A DNA stretch of 10,750 bases from JAUXIQ01 sp030620925 [NCBI: Nitrospinota bacterium] (lineage in GTDB: Bacteria; JAUXIQ01), in the NCBI GenBank assembly GCA_030620925.1, contig JAUXIQ010000032.1:1-10750 (forward strand), read 5' to 3'. Below are positions 1 through 9,645 of this stretch, in pieces. The translations under genes and the position numbers were made by a program. How positions within the stretch are numbered: the stretch's first letter is position 1; each line of letters begins with the position of its first letter. The notes under the pieces are model-generated. The model was not told the origin of the DNA. It saw only the letters and a list, made by a program, of their open reading frames with translations, and did not search any database.

Positions 1-73
1 CCAGGAGGCCCCTCATCTGGGCGTTCCCTTCCGTTCCATCGGCTCCGAAGTAGTAGACATATTTTTGCCCCAT
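1..73 (-). CDS. ppdK: Pyruvate, phosphate dikinase, N-terminal fragment
   Basis: Only the first 24 codons are inside the window; the rest lies beyond position 1. The peptide starts MGQKYVYYFGADGTEGNA and continues QMRGLL. This matches the conserved N-terminus of pyruvate, phosphate dikinase (KYVYxFG, then GNAxMKxLLGGKGANL in the family), and the first base of the next codon is G, as expected. The enzyme interconverts pyruvate, ATP and Pi with phosphoenolpyruvate, AMP and PPi in the cytoplasm and is common in anaerobes. The ATG ending at 73 is preferred because AGGGGAG (80-86) lies 6 bases upstream. An in-frame ATG ending at 79 touches that site directly and is less likely. The gene follows glyS on the same strand. 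The identification rests on a short stretch, but the match is distinctive. Confidence 0.85.
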   Translation of the reverse strand, partial: MGQKYVYYFGADGTEGNAQMRGLL

Positions 74-180
74 CAACATCTCCCCTACGCTGACTTATCG
101 TCTGGTGTCCATGATATCGAATGTTATAAGAATAAAAAAAGTTCTCTCGCTCATTTCACATAAATTAAACCGCCTGCAGG
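74..180. other. glyS-ppdK intergenic spacer
   Basis: This spacer of about 107 bases separates the glyS stop from the ppdK start. On the minus strand it is AT-rich in the middle, with a run of seven T and a TATAAC that could be a -10 element (about 132-137). I find no convincing -35 at normal spacing and no hairpin before the T run, so neither a promoter nor a terminator is established. The ppdK ribosome binding site AGGGGAG is at 80-86. ppdK may be transcribed from glyQS or from a weak promoter here. Confidence 0.4.
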
Positions 181-2244
181 TCATCCGCTGACCACCACCT
201 CGGAAAAATCGGCCACGGCCGTAAAGAGGTCGGCCACCTTGCACAGCAGTGCCAGACGATTGCGCCGCAACTCCTGGTCTTCGGCCATAACCATGACGGA
301 GTCGAAGAAACAGTCCACCGAGTCTTTCAATTCCGCTATTGCGGCCAGGGCCTCCAGGTAGTGCTCGCCCTCCAGCAGTCCGTCTAACTTAGCTTTCACC
401 TCCGAAGTTTTCGCATCGAGCTTGATCTCGGCGTCCTCAGCCAGCAGAGAATGCTTCACTTCGTCAAACCGTTCCGGGGGTATGATGTTCACAACCCTCT
501 TAAAGGTTGTGGTAAGGGCCTCGAAATCGGTCCTCCTGGAAAATTCCGCCAGCGCCTCCAGCCTCAGCTTCAATCCGGGGAGGTCATCGAAACCCGCTCC
601 CATGGCCGCATTCACCAGATCATATCTGTAATCCTCGGAGAGGAACAGGTTTTCAATTCGTCGAGCGAAAAACTCCAGCAGCTCGGCTTTCACCTCTGTC
701 GGATTCTCCGTCTTGAGAATTTCCAGCGCTTTATCCACTGCGCCGCTGAGCGGGAAACAGTAGGCGTTATCCATAATTATATTGATGATTCCCAGGGCCT
801 GCCGCCTCAAACCGTGAGGGTCCAGGTTGCCGGTGGGCTTCATGCCGATCCCGAAACTGCCAGCCAGTGTATCCAGCTTATCGGCCAGGCTGAGCAGGGC
901 GCCGGTGTGAGTCTCCGGCAGGCTGTCCCCCGAATAGCGGGGGAGGTAGTGCTCATATATGCTTCTCGCCACTTCCTCCTTCTCGCCGGAAAGAAGCGCA
1001 TACTCCCTGCCCATGACTCCCTGGAGACCGGGGAACTCATAGACCATCTGAGTCACCAGGTCGGCCTTGCAGAGGTAAGCGGCCCGCTCCACCATATCCG
1101 GCGAGCTCACGTCCATGACCGATTGCAGGTAAAGGGCGAGCCGGCGAAAGCGCTCCATCTTCTGGTAAGAAGTACCCAGCTTCTCCTGGTACAGTACGCG
1201 CTTAAGCCCCTCCACATACTCATCCAGAGGTTTGGCTGAGTCTTCCTTAAAGAAAAACATGGCGTCCGCCAGACGGGCCCGCAGCACCTTCTCGTTCCCG
1301 TGGGCCACCACCCCTATATCCCTGGCTCTGGTGTTGCAAACGGCGATGAAGTTGGCCATCAACGCTCCGTCAGGACCCTCAACGGGAACGTAACGCTGGT
1401 GTTTCACCATCGTGGTGACCAGCACCTCACGGGGGAGTTTAAGATACTCCTCGTCGAAGCTCCCCCACACGCCCACCGGATACTCCACCAGATTGGTGAC
1501 TATGTCCAGCAGATCCTCATCCCCGGAAGCCACCCCGCCGTGAGCCGAAGCCAGCTCGTGAACAGCCTTTCTCACCATCTCTTTCCTGGTTTTATTATCC
1601 ACTATCACCGAGTTTTTGGCGGCGGCGGCTAGATAAGCTTCAGGGGTCTTTACCGCAAAGGCTTTCGGAGCCATGAACCTGTGCCCCCTGGAGAGGTTCC
1701 CGCTGGCCACGCCGCCGTATTGAAACTCTACCGTGCGGTTACCGAAAAGACAGAGCAGCCAGTGAATAGGCCGAACGAACCTGGCCTCCCCCTCCCCCCA
1801 GCGCATGGACTTGGGGAAGGGCAACTGGTTCATGAGCTCTGGAATCAGCTCCGGCAGAAGCTTATATACCTCTTTGCCCCTGTCCACCCTGGCGGCATAT
1901 AGATACTCTCCCTTGGGGGTCTCCTCAACCTCCAGCTCTTCCACGGTGACGCCGCACTTCTCGGCAAAACCCACCGCCGCCCTGGTGGGGTTCCCCTCCT
2001 GGTCGAAGGCCGCCTTTTTGGGAGGGCCGAATGTTTTGGTTACCAGCTCTTTCTGCTCCTCGGCCACGCCCTCAACCATCAGCACCAGGCGGCGTGGCGT
2101 CCCCAGTGCAACGGCCTTCCCGGCCTCTATGCGGTTCTTATCCGCCAGATCGCCCCACAGTTTTTCCATGGCCCGCAGTGCGGGGTTAAGGTAGTCGGAG
2201 GGTATCTCTTCGGTTCCGACCTCCAGCAGAAAATCCTTGCTCAT
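181..2244 (-). CDS. glyS: Glycyl-tRNA synthetase beta subunit
   Basis: This is the large subunit of the bacterial alpha2-beta2 glycyl-tRNA synthetase, which with GlyQ charges tRNA-Gly with glycine in the cytoplasm. At 687 residues it has the usual family length. Family blocks are visible in order: LLEVGTEEIP at 6-15, FPKSMRW at 143-149, RFVRPIHW at 155-162, MFFFKED at 329-335, YEFPGLQGVMGREYA at 402-416, LADKLDTLAGSFGIG at 453-467 followed by a DPHGLRRQALGI segment, and FFDSVMVMAED at 646-656. By family knowledge the middle holds an HD-like domain and the last 100 or so residues an anticodon-binding helical domain. The ATG directly follows the glyQ TAG with no spacer, and GGGAG (2250-2254), inside the end of glyQ, is its ribosome binding site. 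That layout supports translational coupling and equal subunit output. Confidence 0.98.
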   Translation of the reverse strand: MSKDFLLEVGTEEIPSDYLNPALRAMEKLWGDLADKNRIEAGKAVALGTPRRLVLMVEGVAEEQKELVTKTFGPPKKAAFDQEGNPTRAAVGFAEKCGVTVEELEVEETPKGEYLYAARVDRGKEVYKLLPELIPELMNQLPFPKSMRWGEGEARFVRPIHWLLCLFGNRTVEFQYGGVASGNLSRGHRFMAPKAFAVKTPEAYLAAAAKNSVIVDNKTRKEMVRKAVHELASAHGGVASGDEDLLDIVTNLVEYPVGVWGSFDEEYLKLPREVLVTTMVKHQRYVPVEGPDGALMANFIAVCNTRARDIGVVAHGNEKVLRARLADAMFFFKEDSAKPLDEYVEGLKRVLYQEKLGTSYQKMERFRRLALYLQSVMDVSSPDMVERAAYLCKADLVTQMVYEFPGLQGVMGREYALLSGEKEEVARSIYEHYLPRYSGDSLPETHTGALLSLADKLDTLAGSFGIGMKPTGNLDPHGLRRQALGIINIIMDNAYCFPLSGAVDKALEILKTENPTEVKAELLEFFARRIENLFLSEDYRYDLVNAAMGAGFDDLPGLKLRLEALAEFSRRTDFEALTTTFKRVVNIIPPERFDEVKHSLLAEDAEIKLDAKTSEVKAKLDGLLEGEHYLEALAAIAELKDSVDCFFDSVMVMAEDQELRRNRLALLCKVADLFTAVADFSEVVVSG

Positions 2245-3138
2245 CTATTCTCCCGTGTCGAACTTTCCCATCAGGGGATAGTCCATCTGTTGGCGCTGGT
2301 TTATATATTTCTCGCTGCACCCCCGGGCCAGGTTCCTCACCCGCCCGATATACCCCGTACGCTCGGTAACGCTGATGGCGCCCCTGGCGTCCAGCAGGTT
2401 GAAGGTGTGTGAGCATTTCAGGCAGTAGTCATACGCGGGGAGCACCAGGTCCTCATCAATAAGTCGCTGCGATTCGGCCTCATACATGTCGAAGAGTTTG
2501 AACAGCATATCCACGTCGGCCTGGTGAAAGTTATAATGGGAGAACTCCACTTCGCTCTGATGGTGCACGTCTCCGTACTTCACCGCGCCGTCCCAGACCA
2601 GGTCGTAGACATTGTCCACGTCCTGGAGGTACATGGCGATTCGTTCGAGTCCGTAGGTTATCTCCACCGGAATCGGCTTGAGGTCCAGGCCCCCGGCCTG
2701 CTGGAAGTAGGTGAACTGGGTTATCTCCATGCCGTCAAGCCAGACCTCCCATCCCAGGCCCCAGGCCCCCAGGGTGGGCGCTTCCCAATCGTCTTCAACG
2801 AACCTGATGTCGTGGCTCAAGTGGTCGATGCCCAGGTGGCGCAAGCTCTCCAGATATATTTCCTGAACGTCCAGGGGCGATGGCTTGATGATAACCTGAT
2901 ATTGATAGTAATGCTGGAGGCGGTTGGGATTTTCTCCGTAGCGGCCGTCGGTAGGCCGCCGCGACGGCTCGACGTAGCCTACCTTCCAGGGCTCGGGGCC
3001 CAGGACGCGCAGGAACGTGGCGGGGTTCATGGTCCCCGCTCCCTTCTCCACGTCGTAGGGCTGCTGGATCACGCACCCCCTATCGGCCCAGAATTTCTCC
3101 AGGGCCATCACCAGTTGTTGAAAGGTCAGCTTTTCCAT
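2245..3138 (-). CDS. glyQ: Glycyl-tRNA synthetase alpha subunit
   Basis: This is the catalytic small subunit of tetrameric glycyl-tRNA synthetase, a class II enzyme that forms glycyl-adenylate. Its 297 residues match the family. The N-terminal [18 protein letters not shown] is followed by the [20 protein letters not shown] block (25-44). The class II motif 2 region [18 protein letters not shown] spans 56-73 and the motif 3-like [12 protein letters not shown] spans 161-172 with Arg166. A C-terminal cysteine-containing segment ([19 protein letters not shown], 238-256) is also family-typical. The ATG at 3136-3138 has only a weak purine stretch upstream (GAGTTAG), so translation may depend partly on readthrough from cimA. 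glyQ lies 39 bases downstream of cimA and directly abuts glyS. No T-box sequence or specifier hairpin fits in the short upstream gap, unlike many clostridial glyQS operons. Confidence 0.98.
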   Translation of the reverse strand: MEKLTFQQLVMALEKFWADRGCVIQQPYDVEKGAGTMNPATFLRVLGPEPWKVGYVEPSRRPTDGRYGENPNRLQHYYQYQVIIKPSPLDVQEIYLESLRHLGIDHLSHDIRFVEDDWEAPTLGAWGLGWEVWLDGMEITQFTYFQQAGGLDLKPIPVEITYGLERIAMYLQDVDNVYDLVWDGAVKYGDVHHQSEVEFSHYNFHQADVDMLFKLFDMYEAESQRLIDEDLVLPAYDYCLKCSHTFNLLDARGAISVTERTGYIGRVRNLARGCSEKYINQRQQMDYPLMGKFDTGE

Positions 3139-3177
3139 CTAACTCAGATACCCGGTTAAAAGTTGTCGAATACGGCC

Positions 3178-4773
<1,596 letters not shown>

Positions 4774-4802
4774 TTTCCCTCTCTCTGCCTATCCGGCGGC
4801 CA

Positions 4803-6023
4803 TCAATCGTCTTCGCCGATTTTAAAAGACTCGTGCAGCGCCCTCACCGCAAGCTCCGAATACTTGCTGTCTATGACGCAGGAAACCTTTATCTCCGAGG
4901 TGCTGATCATTTGTATGTTTATGTTCTCTTCGGCCAGAGTCTGGAACATCTGGGCCGCCACCCCGGAATGGCTCTGCATGCCCACCCCCACGATGGACAC
5001 TTTGGCAATGCTCTCATTGATGGTCACGCCGCCCGCACCGATCTCTTCAGCTATTTTCTTTACCTCACCCTCCACCTTGCTCACATCACCTCCGGGGACG
5101 GTGAAGGAGATATCGGTAATGCCTGCGGTGCTCACGTTCTGGATGATCATATCCACCACCACACCGGCATTAGCTATCTGCCCGAAAATTTTTCCGGCGA
5201 TGCCCGGTTTATCGGGCACGAGGGCTATGGTTAGTTTGGCCTGTTTCTTATCACAGGTAACACCCGATACCACTACTTTTTCCATGCTTTCGTCTTCGTT
5301 GGTCACCAAGGTTCCACTGCCCTCCTTAAAAGTAGATTTAACCAGCAGGGGCACATCGTATTTCTTGGCGAATTCCACCGCCCTGTTATGAAGCACCTTG
5401 GCCCCCAGGCTGGCCATCTCCAGCATCTCATCATAGGATACCTTATCCAGTTTCCTGGCGTTGCTCACCGTGTTGGGGTCGGCGGAAAAGACCCCCTCCA
5501 CGTCCGTGTATATAATACACAAATCCGCCTTCAGGGCGGCGGCCAGGGCCACGGCCGTGGTATCCGACCCTCCGCGCCCGAAGGTGGTGACGTTCTGGTT
5601 GCTGCTTATACCCTGGAAACCGGCCACTACCACTACTTTACCCTCTTCGAGCGTCTTGCGGATGGGCTCCGCATCTATATGGGTGATGCGTGCCCTGGTG
5701 TGCGCGTCGTCGGTCTGTATGCCCACCTGTCGGCCGGTGAAGGAGCGGGCGGGATAGCCCATGGTCTGAAGGGCTATGGCCGCCAGGGCGGCTGTTACGC
5801 GTTCGCCAGAGGACATGAGAAGGTCCATCTCCCTTTCGTCCGGGAGGTCCGTGATCTCACTGGCCAGGCTGATGAGTTTATCCGTCTCGCCGGCCATGGC
5901 GGATACCACCGCTACGACGTCGTTTCCCTCGTCCCTGGCCTCAGCTATCTTTTTGGCCACTTCCTTGATGCGCTCTATACTGCCCACGGAAGTGCCGCCG
6001 TATTTATGAACCATCAAACCCAA
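4803..6023 (-). CDS. lysC: Aspartate kinase, monofunctional, two ACT domains
   Basis: This enzyme phosphorylates aspartate to 4-phospho-aspartate, the committed step to lysine, threonine, methionine and isoleucine. The 406 residues hold an amino-acid-kinase domain (about 1-240) with KYGGTSVGS (7-15), SAMAGETD (41-48), [16 protein letters not shown] (149-164) and [12 protein letters not shown] (172-183). Two ACT domains follow (about 264-325 and 341-403), so feedback control by lysine and/or threonine is expected. The start is TTG at 6021-6023, which gives [10 protein letters not shown] and fits the usual MALIVQKYGG-like N-terminus. GGAG lies 10 bases upstream (6034-6037). An ATG at 6012-6014 would remove three residues and cannot be excluded. 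Met247, at the domain boundary (5283-5285), could be an internal start for a separate regulatory subunit, as in some Gram-positive aspartokinases. The gene lies 19 bases downstream of the apgM-family gene. Confidence 0.97.
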   Translation of the reverse strand: MGLMVHKYGGTSVGSIERIKEVAKKIAEARDEGNDVVAVVSAMAGETDKLISLASEITDLPDEREMDLLMSSGERVTAALAAIALQTMGYPARSFTGRQVGIQTDDAHTRARITHIDAEPIRKTLEEGKVVVVAGFQGISSNQNVTTFGRGGSDTTAVALAAALKADLCIIYTDVEGVFSADPNTVSNARKLDKVSYDEMLEMASLGAKVLHNRAVEFAKKYDVPLLVKSTFKEGSGTLVTNEDESMEKVVVSGVTCDKKQAKLTIALVPDKPGIAGKIFGQIANAGVVVDMIIQNVSTAGITDISFTVPGGDVSKVEGEVKKIAEEIGAGGVTINESIAKVSIVGVGMQSHSGVAAQMFQTLAEENINIQMISTSEIKVSCVIDSKYSELAVRALHESFKIGEDD

Positions 6024-6042
6024 TTACCCAAAACTCCATTGT

Positions 6043-7239
6043 TCACATCGCTAAAAAGAAATCCATCAATTGATACCCGTTTTTGAACTCCCTTACGGGT
6101 GCGGTCGCCAGCTCTTCGCTGAAAGCTTCCCGGCCCTCGGAGCTCACTCCCGTGCCGCAAATGGCGAAGGGGACGGGATCGGCACTATGCGTCCTTATGG
6201 ATAAAGGCGTGTAGTGATCGGGCATAACCAGCACCCGATGGTCCCCCAGGGCTCGAAGTCCGTCCATCATGCGGCCCACCACCAGCTCGTCGAAATCCTC
6301 TATGGCTTTAACTTTCTTTTCCGGCTCTCCTTCGTGGCCCGTCTCATCAGGCGCTTCAACGTGAAGATAGAGGAAATCTCCCTCCTCGAGGGCTTCCAGT
6401 CCGTAATCCACTTTGCCCCGATAATTGGTATCCAGGTAGCCGGTGGCCCCGGGCACTTCGATGGTCTTCAACCCCAGACAGCGCGCTATGCCCATTATAA
6501 GGTCCACGGCGGCTATGACCGCGCCGTCCAAACCATGCTTCTCCTTGAAGGAAGGCATCTGCGGGGCCCTGCCGCAGCCCCATAGCCAGACGCTGTCCGC
6601 GGCGTTCTTCCCTTCCTCCCTCCGTTTGCGGTTGACGGGGTGTTCTTTCAGCCACTGCCGGCTGCGCTCCATGAGCTCTAACATCTCCCCGCTCCCTTCG
6701 CCGCCGGGCAGGTATTCTACCACAGGCCTGGTGAGTATGTCGTGGGGGGGCGTGAGCTCAAGCTGCTCCGGCCCACCTTTCCAGACGGTGAGGTGGCGGT
6801 AGCTTTTACCGGGGTAAAACTTTATATATTCCGTCCCCAGCTCCCGCTGCAATCCGGTTATCAGGGTCGAAGCCTCGGAGTCGGTTATATGGCCGGCGCT
6901 GTAATCCTCCATTATGGTAACCCCGGCCCGCACCCCCAGAGTCACCAGGTTGCAGCGGAAGGCCACTTCATCGGGGCCCAGCTCCACCCCCATGCTAGCG
7001 GCCTCAAGGGGCGCCCTGCCGCTGTAATAACGGTGGGGGTCGTAGCCCAGGATGCTCAGGTTGGCCACGTCGCTGCCGGGGGACATGCCGTCCGGTATGG
7101 TGTGCGCACTGCCTGTCATGCCCTCCTTGACCAGGGCGTCCATGTTGGGCGTGTGCGCCACCTGCAGGGGAGTCCTGTCTCCCAATTGCGGGCACGGCTC
7201 GTCGGCCATGCCGTCACCTATTAACACCACGTATTTCAA
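6043..7239 (-). CDS. apgM: ApgM-family protein, probable non-orthologous homoserine kinase
   Basis: This 398-residue protein belongs to the alkaline-phosphatase superfamily branch of archaeal-type cofactor-independent phosphoglycerate mutases. Visible active-site blocks are GDGMADEP (8-15, Asp9), PGSDVANLSILGYDP (54-68, candidate nucleophile Ser56), APDETGHEGEP (296-306, Asp298 and His302), PDHYTPLS (340-347, Asp341 and His342) and THSADPVPF (350-358, His351). By sequence alone it would be called phosphoglycerate mutase (3-PG to 2-PG). However, it sits between hom and lysC. The related subfamily described by TIGR02535 has been proposed from gene context to phosphorylate homoserine where classical ThrB is missing. 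The reader should treat both functions as open, with the threonine role favoured. The start is TTG at 7237-7239 (MKYVVLIGDGM, family-typical), with GAGG six bases upstream. lysC follows after 19 bases. Confidence 0.88.
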   Translation of the reverse strand: MKYVVLIGDGMADEPCPQLGDRTPLQVAHTPNMDALVKEGMTGSAHTIPDGMSPGSDVANLSILGYDPHRYYSGRAPLEAASMGVELGPDEVAFRCNLVTLGVRAGVTIMEDYSAGHITDSEASTLITGLQRELGTEYIKFYPGKSYRHLTVWKGGPEQLELTPPHDILTRPVVEYLPGGEGSGEMLELMERSRQWLKEHPVNRKRREEGKNAADSVWLWGCGRAPQMPSFKEKHGLDGAVIAAVDLIMGIARCLGLKTIEVPGATGYLDTNYRGKVDYGLEALEEGDFLYLHVEAPDETGHEGEPEKKVKAIEDFDELVVGRMMDGLRALGDHRVLVMPDHYTPLSIRTHSADPVPFAICGTGVSSEGREAFSEELATAPVREFKNGYQLMDFFLAM

Positions 7240-7298
7240 AACCCGCCTCGCTCTTTATCCGGTAAACTTTATTCGTGATAGGGCCTAAGAACAACTCC

Positions 7299-8612
7299 TC
7301 ATCCGGCCCTCTCGTTTTCCACGCGGATCAGCATGGTCTCCTCGAGGACGAAATCGAACCTGGTTATCTCTCGCAGCGACCGCTGAACGTCCTCCTCCCG
7401 GGCCTTATGAGTCATCATCACCAACGGCACTGCGCCGCCTTCCCGCCTCCCCTTCTGGATGACGGAGGCGATGCTTATACCGGCAGCGCCCAGTATACCT
7501 GAAATCCGGGAGAGCACCCCGGACTTGTCCATGACTGTGAAACGAAGATAGTATTCGGTCTCTATATCATTAATGTCCCTCACCCTGAGTCCGTTTTGAG
7601 GATCCCGGTTGCGGGTGGGAGGGGGGAGCCTCTCCTTAACGCCCTTGAGCAGTTCCCGGCTGATTTCTATCACGTCACCCATGACCGCGCTTGCCGTGGG
7701 CAGCGAGCCGGCTCCCTGTCCGATGAGGGTGTTGGGCCCTGCCATGTCCCCTATCACGTGGACGGCGTTGTATACCCCGCTCACTTTCGCCAGCAGCTCG
7801 TCCTCGGGGATAAGGGCCGGGTGCACCCGTAACTCCACTTCGCCGCCCACACGCTTGGCCACGGCCAGAAGTTTTATCCGGTAACCGAACTCGCGGGCGT
7901 ATTGGATATCCAGCGGGGTGATATCGGTTATTCCCCTGCAAAAAACAGCTTCCAGGTCGAGAGGGATGCCGAAAGCCAGCGAAGCCAGAATGGCTATCTT
8001 ATGCGCCGAATCTATTCCCTCGATATCGTAAGTGGGGTCCGCCTCAGCGTAACCCAGGACCTGCGCTTCCTCAAGCACCTCGCCAAACGGCCTTCCCTCC
8101 TCAGCCATTTTGCTGAGTATGTAGTTGGCGGTACCGTTGACGATCCCCTGGATGGCCTGAAACCTGTTGGCGGGGAAGCCTTCCCGGATTGCCCTGATAA
8201 TGGGTATGCCTCCTCCCACACTGGCCTCGAAACCTATGGTCACCCCGTTATCGGCTGCGGCCTCGAACAGCTCTTCCCCGTGATGCGCCAGCAGGGCCTT
8301 GTTGGCGGTAACCACGTGTTTACCGTTCTCCACCGCCCGGAGGATGAAGCTCCTCGCCGGTTCCAGGCCGCCGATCAATTCTATGACTATGTCGATGTCC
8401 GGCCCGTCCAGCACCTCATCGGCGTTGGTGGTAAGCATCTCCTTTTCCACCTCCAGGCCCCGGTCGCTATCGATATCCAGGTCGGCTATCATTTTCAGCA
8501 CCAGGGAGGCGCCCAGGCGTTGGTCGATGACCGGGGAGTTCCCCTGGAAAATCTTCACCACGCCGCTGCCCACCGTTCCGAAACCGATGAGGCCCACGTT
8601 CACCTGTTTCAC
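7299..8612 (-). CDS. hom: Homoserine dehydrogenase with C-terminal ACT domain
   Basis: This enzyme reduces aspartate semialdehyde to homoserine with NAD(P)H, the branch point to threonine and methionine. The 437 residues match the monofunctional Hom family. The Rossmann nucleotide-binding motif GFGTVGSG is at 10-17. TANKALLA at 102-109 contains the conserved Lys105. EASVGGGIP is at 129-137, and the family signature GYAEADPTYDIEGIDSAHK spans 187-205. An ACT domain occupies about 354-430 (YYLRFTVMDKSGVLSRISG), so allosteric control, classically by threonine, is likely. The start is GTG at 8610-8612, with a strong GGAGG (8620-8624) seven bases upstream. hom follows lipA after 61 bases and precedes the apgM-family gene by 59 bases, so it probably heads the aspartate-family operon or continues a lipA transcript. 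Confidence 0.97.
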   Translation of the reverse strand: MKQVNVGLIGFGTVGSGVVKIFQGNSPVIDQRLGASLVLKMIADLDIDSDRGLEVEKEMLTTNADEVLDGPDIDIVIELIGGLEPARSFILRAVENGKHVVTANKALLAHHGEELFEAAADNGVTIGFEASVGGGIPIIRAIREGFPANRFQAIQGIVNGTANYILSKMAEEGRPFGEVLEEAQVLGYAEADPTYDIEGIDSAHKIAILASLAFGIPLDLEAVFCRGITDITPLDIQYAREFGYRIKLLAVAKRVGGEVELRVHPALIPEDELLAKVSGVYNAVHVIGDMAGPNTLIGQGAGSLPTASAVMGDVIEISRELLKGVKERLPPPTRNRDPQNGLRVRDINDIETEYYLRFTVMDKSGVLSRISGILGAAGISIASVIQKGRREGGAVPLVMMTHKAREEDVQRSLREITRFDFVLEETMLIRVENERAG

Positions 8613-8673
8613 AAAACAGCCTCCGTCAAGAGAGTATCAAATTAAAAAATATTTTGACTTTTTTACAGCTTCG
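8613..8673. other. lipA-hom spacer, AT-rich
   Basis: The 61-base gap is strongly AT-rich next to GC-rich genes. It contains an all-A/T inverted repeat (8643-8649 with 8659-8665, 9-base spacer) and the hom ribosome binding site GGAGG at 8620-8624. The TTGACG just upstream of that site is too close to the start codon to be a useful -35. I see no clear promoter or intrinsic terminator, so lipA-hom co-transcription is possible. Confidence 0.4.
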
Positions 8674-9534
8674 CTACCCCGGCTTCTTCTCCAGCGCCTC
8701 TTCGGCGTTGAAAGAGCTCCTCACCAGTGGAGCCGAGGCCACGTACAGGAAACCCAGCTTCTCTCCTTCCTGCTTATAATATTCGAACTTATCCGGGTGT
8801 ATATATTCCACCACGGGCAGATGCTCCTTCGAAGGCCGCAGATACTGACCGATGGTGAGCATGTCGCAGCCGGCCTCCCGCAAATCGTTCAGGACACCGA
8901 GGACCTCGCCCTCGCTCTCACCAAATCCCACCATGAGGCCCGACTTGGTGAACAGGCCCCCGCCCGATTCTTTTGCACAGCTCAGCACCCCGAGGGAGCG
9001 CCGATACTCCGCCTGTGGCCTCACCGCAGTGTACAGCCTGGGCACCGTCTCCAGGTTGTGGTTGAAAATGTGAGGCCCGCTTTGAAGCACAATTTCCAGA
9101 GCTTCGAGATTCCCTTGAAAATCGGGTGTGAGCACCTCGAGGGTCGCTTCCGGGAGTTCTTCCTTGAGGGCCAGGACCGTCGCTGCAAAATGGGAAGCAC
9201 CGCCGTCCGGCAGGTCGTCCCTGGGGACGGAGGTGATCACCACGTGCTTTAATTTCAACTGGCGGGCGGCATCGGCGATCTTCGACGGCTCCTCCCGGTC
9301 CAGGGCCTGCGGACTCCCATCGGCCACTGCGCAGAAACTGCAGTTTCTGGTGCAGACGTCCCCCATAATCATAAACGTGGCCGTAGGTTTGGAGAAACAC
9401 TGGAAGATATTGGGGCACATGGCCGATTCACAGACGGTGTGAAGACCTTTTTCCCTCAAAGCGGCCTTCACCTCATGTATTTCAGAGGAGCGGGAATATC
9501 GCTGTCTCAGCCACGGGGGCAATCTGTTGTTCAT
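8674..9534 (-). CDS. lipA: Lipoyl synthase (radical SAM)
   Basis: LipA inserts two sulfur atoms into octanoyl groups on lipoyl carrier proteins (2-oxoacid dehydrogenase E2 or glycine cleavage H protein). The 286 residues are of normal length. The auxiliary iron-sulfur cluster motif is Cys35-X4-Cys40-X5-Cys46 (TVCESAMCPN). The radical-SAM motif is Cys61-X3-Cys65-X2-Cys68 (GDVCTRNCSFCAV). The C-terminal RSSFNAEE (272-279) supplies the serine that ligates the auxiliary cluster in this family. VITSVPRDDLPDGGA (99-113) and TIGQYLRPSKEHLPV (227-241) are further LipA hallmarks. The ATG at 9532-9534 gives the usual PPWLR N-terminus. The ribosome binding site is weak: GGACGGG lies about nine bases upstream. 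No lipB or lipoate ligase is in the window. The gene has its own promoter-like elements and a structured leader upstream. Confidence 0.97.
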   Translation of the reverse strand: MNNRLPPWLRQRYSRSSEIHEVKAALREKGLHTVCESAMCPNIFQCFSKPTATFMIMGDVCTRNCSFCAVADGSPQALDREEPSKIADAARQLKLKHVVITSVPRDDLPDGGASHFAATVLALKEELPEATLEVLTPDFQGNLEALEIVLQSGPHIFNHNLETVPRLYTAVRPQAEYRRSLGVLSCAKESGGGLFTKSGLMVGFGESEGEVLGVLNDLREAGCDMLTIGQYLRPSKEHLPVVEYIHPDKFEYYKQEGEKLGFLYVASAPLVRSSFNAEEALEKKPG

Positions 9535-9544
9535 GGGGAACTAC

Positions 9545-9638
9545 CCGTCCGAAAGGGATGCAAAAATAAAATAAAAATTAAGCCGCGGGCCGTCCGAATG
9601 GGGAGCTTAAAAGCAGCGAAGGTCATTTTAATGGACGG
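9545..9638 (-). promoter_or_regulatory. Structured lipA leader with nested and competing inverted repeats
   Basis: Read on the minus strand, CCGTCC (9633-9638) can pair with GGACGG (9590-9595). Nested inside are TTAAAA (9626-9631) and TTTTAA (9607-9612) around a 13-base loop. The outer stem is followed by a short GC-rich patch and then a U-rich stretch (about 9561-9581). A second GGACGG (9545-9550), part of a repeated 9-mer TTCGGACGG (9545-9553 and 9590-9598), lies just upstream of the lipA ATG and could pair with the same CCGTCC instead. This looks like a possible attenuator or start-site control. It matches no riboswitch class I recognise and its function is inferred. Confidence 0.35.
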
Positions 9639-9645
9639 TACATTC

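Noticed and set aside
99-117. Five-codon reading frame MDTRR upstream of ppdK
   Set aside because: It has no ribosome binding site and no regulatory codon run, so it is likely chance.
451-1239. Plus-strand open frame of 262 codons inside glyS
   Set aside because: Shadow of glyS; no family motif and no convincing ribosome binding site.
2524-3159. Plus-strand open frame of 211 codons opposite glyQ
   Set aside because: Shadow of a strongly conserved gene; its peptide mirrors the codon pattern of glyQ.
3139-3177. T-box leader before glyQ
   Set aside because: The gap is only 39 bases and has no T-box sequence, specifier loop or terminator hairpin.
8643-8665. A/T inverted repeat between lipA and hom as a terminator or operator
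   Set aside because: The arms are only A and T in an AT-rich patch, so the symmetry is likely by chance and the stem would be unstable.
8299-9252. Plus-strand open frame of 317 codons across the hom/lipA boundary
   Set aside because: It is antisense to two well-supported genes, its peptide is low-complexity Ser/Arg/Pro-rich with no recognisable family, and long antisense frames are expected in GC-rich genes.
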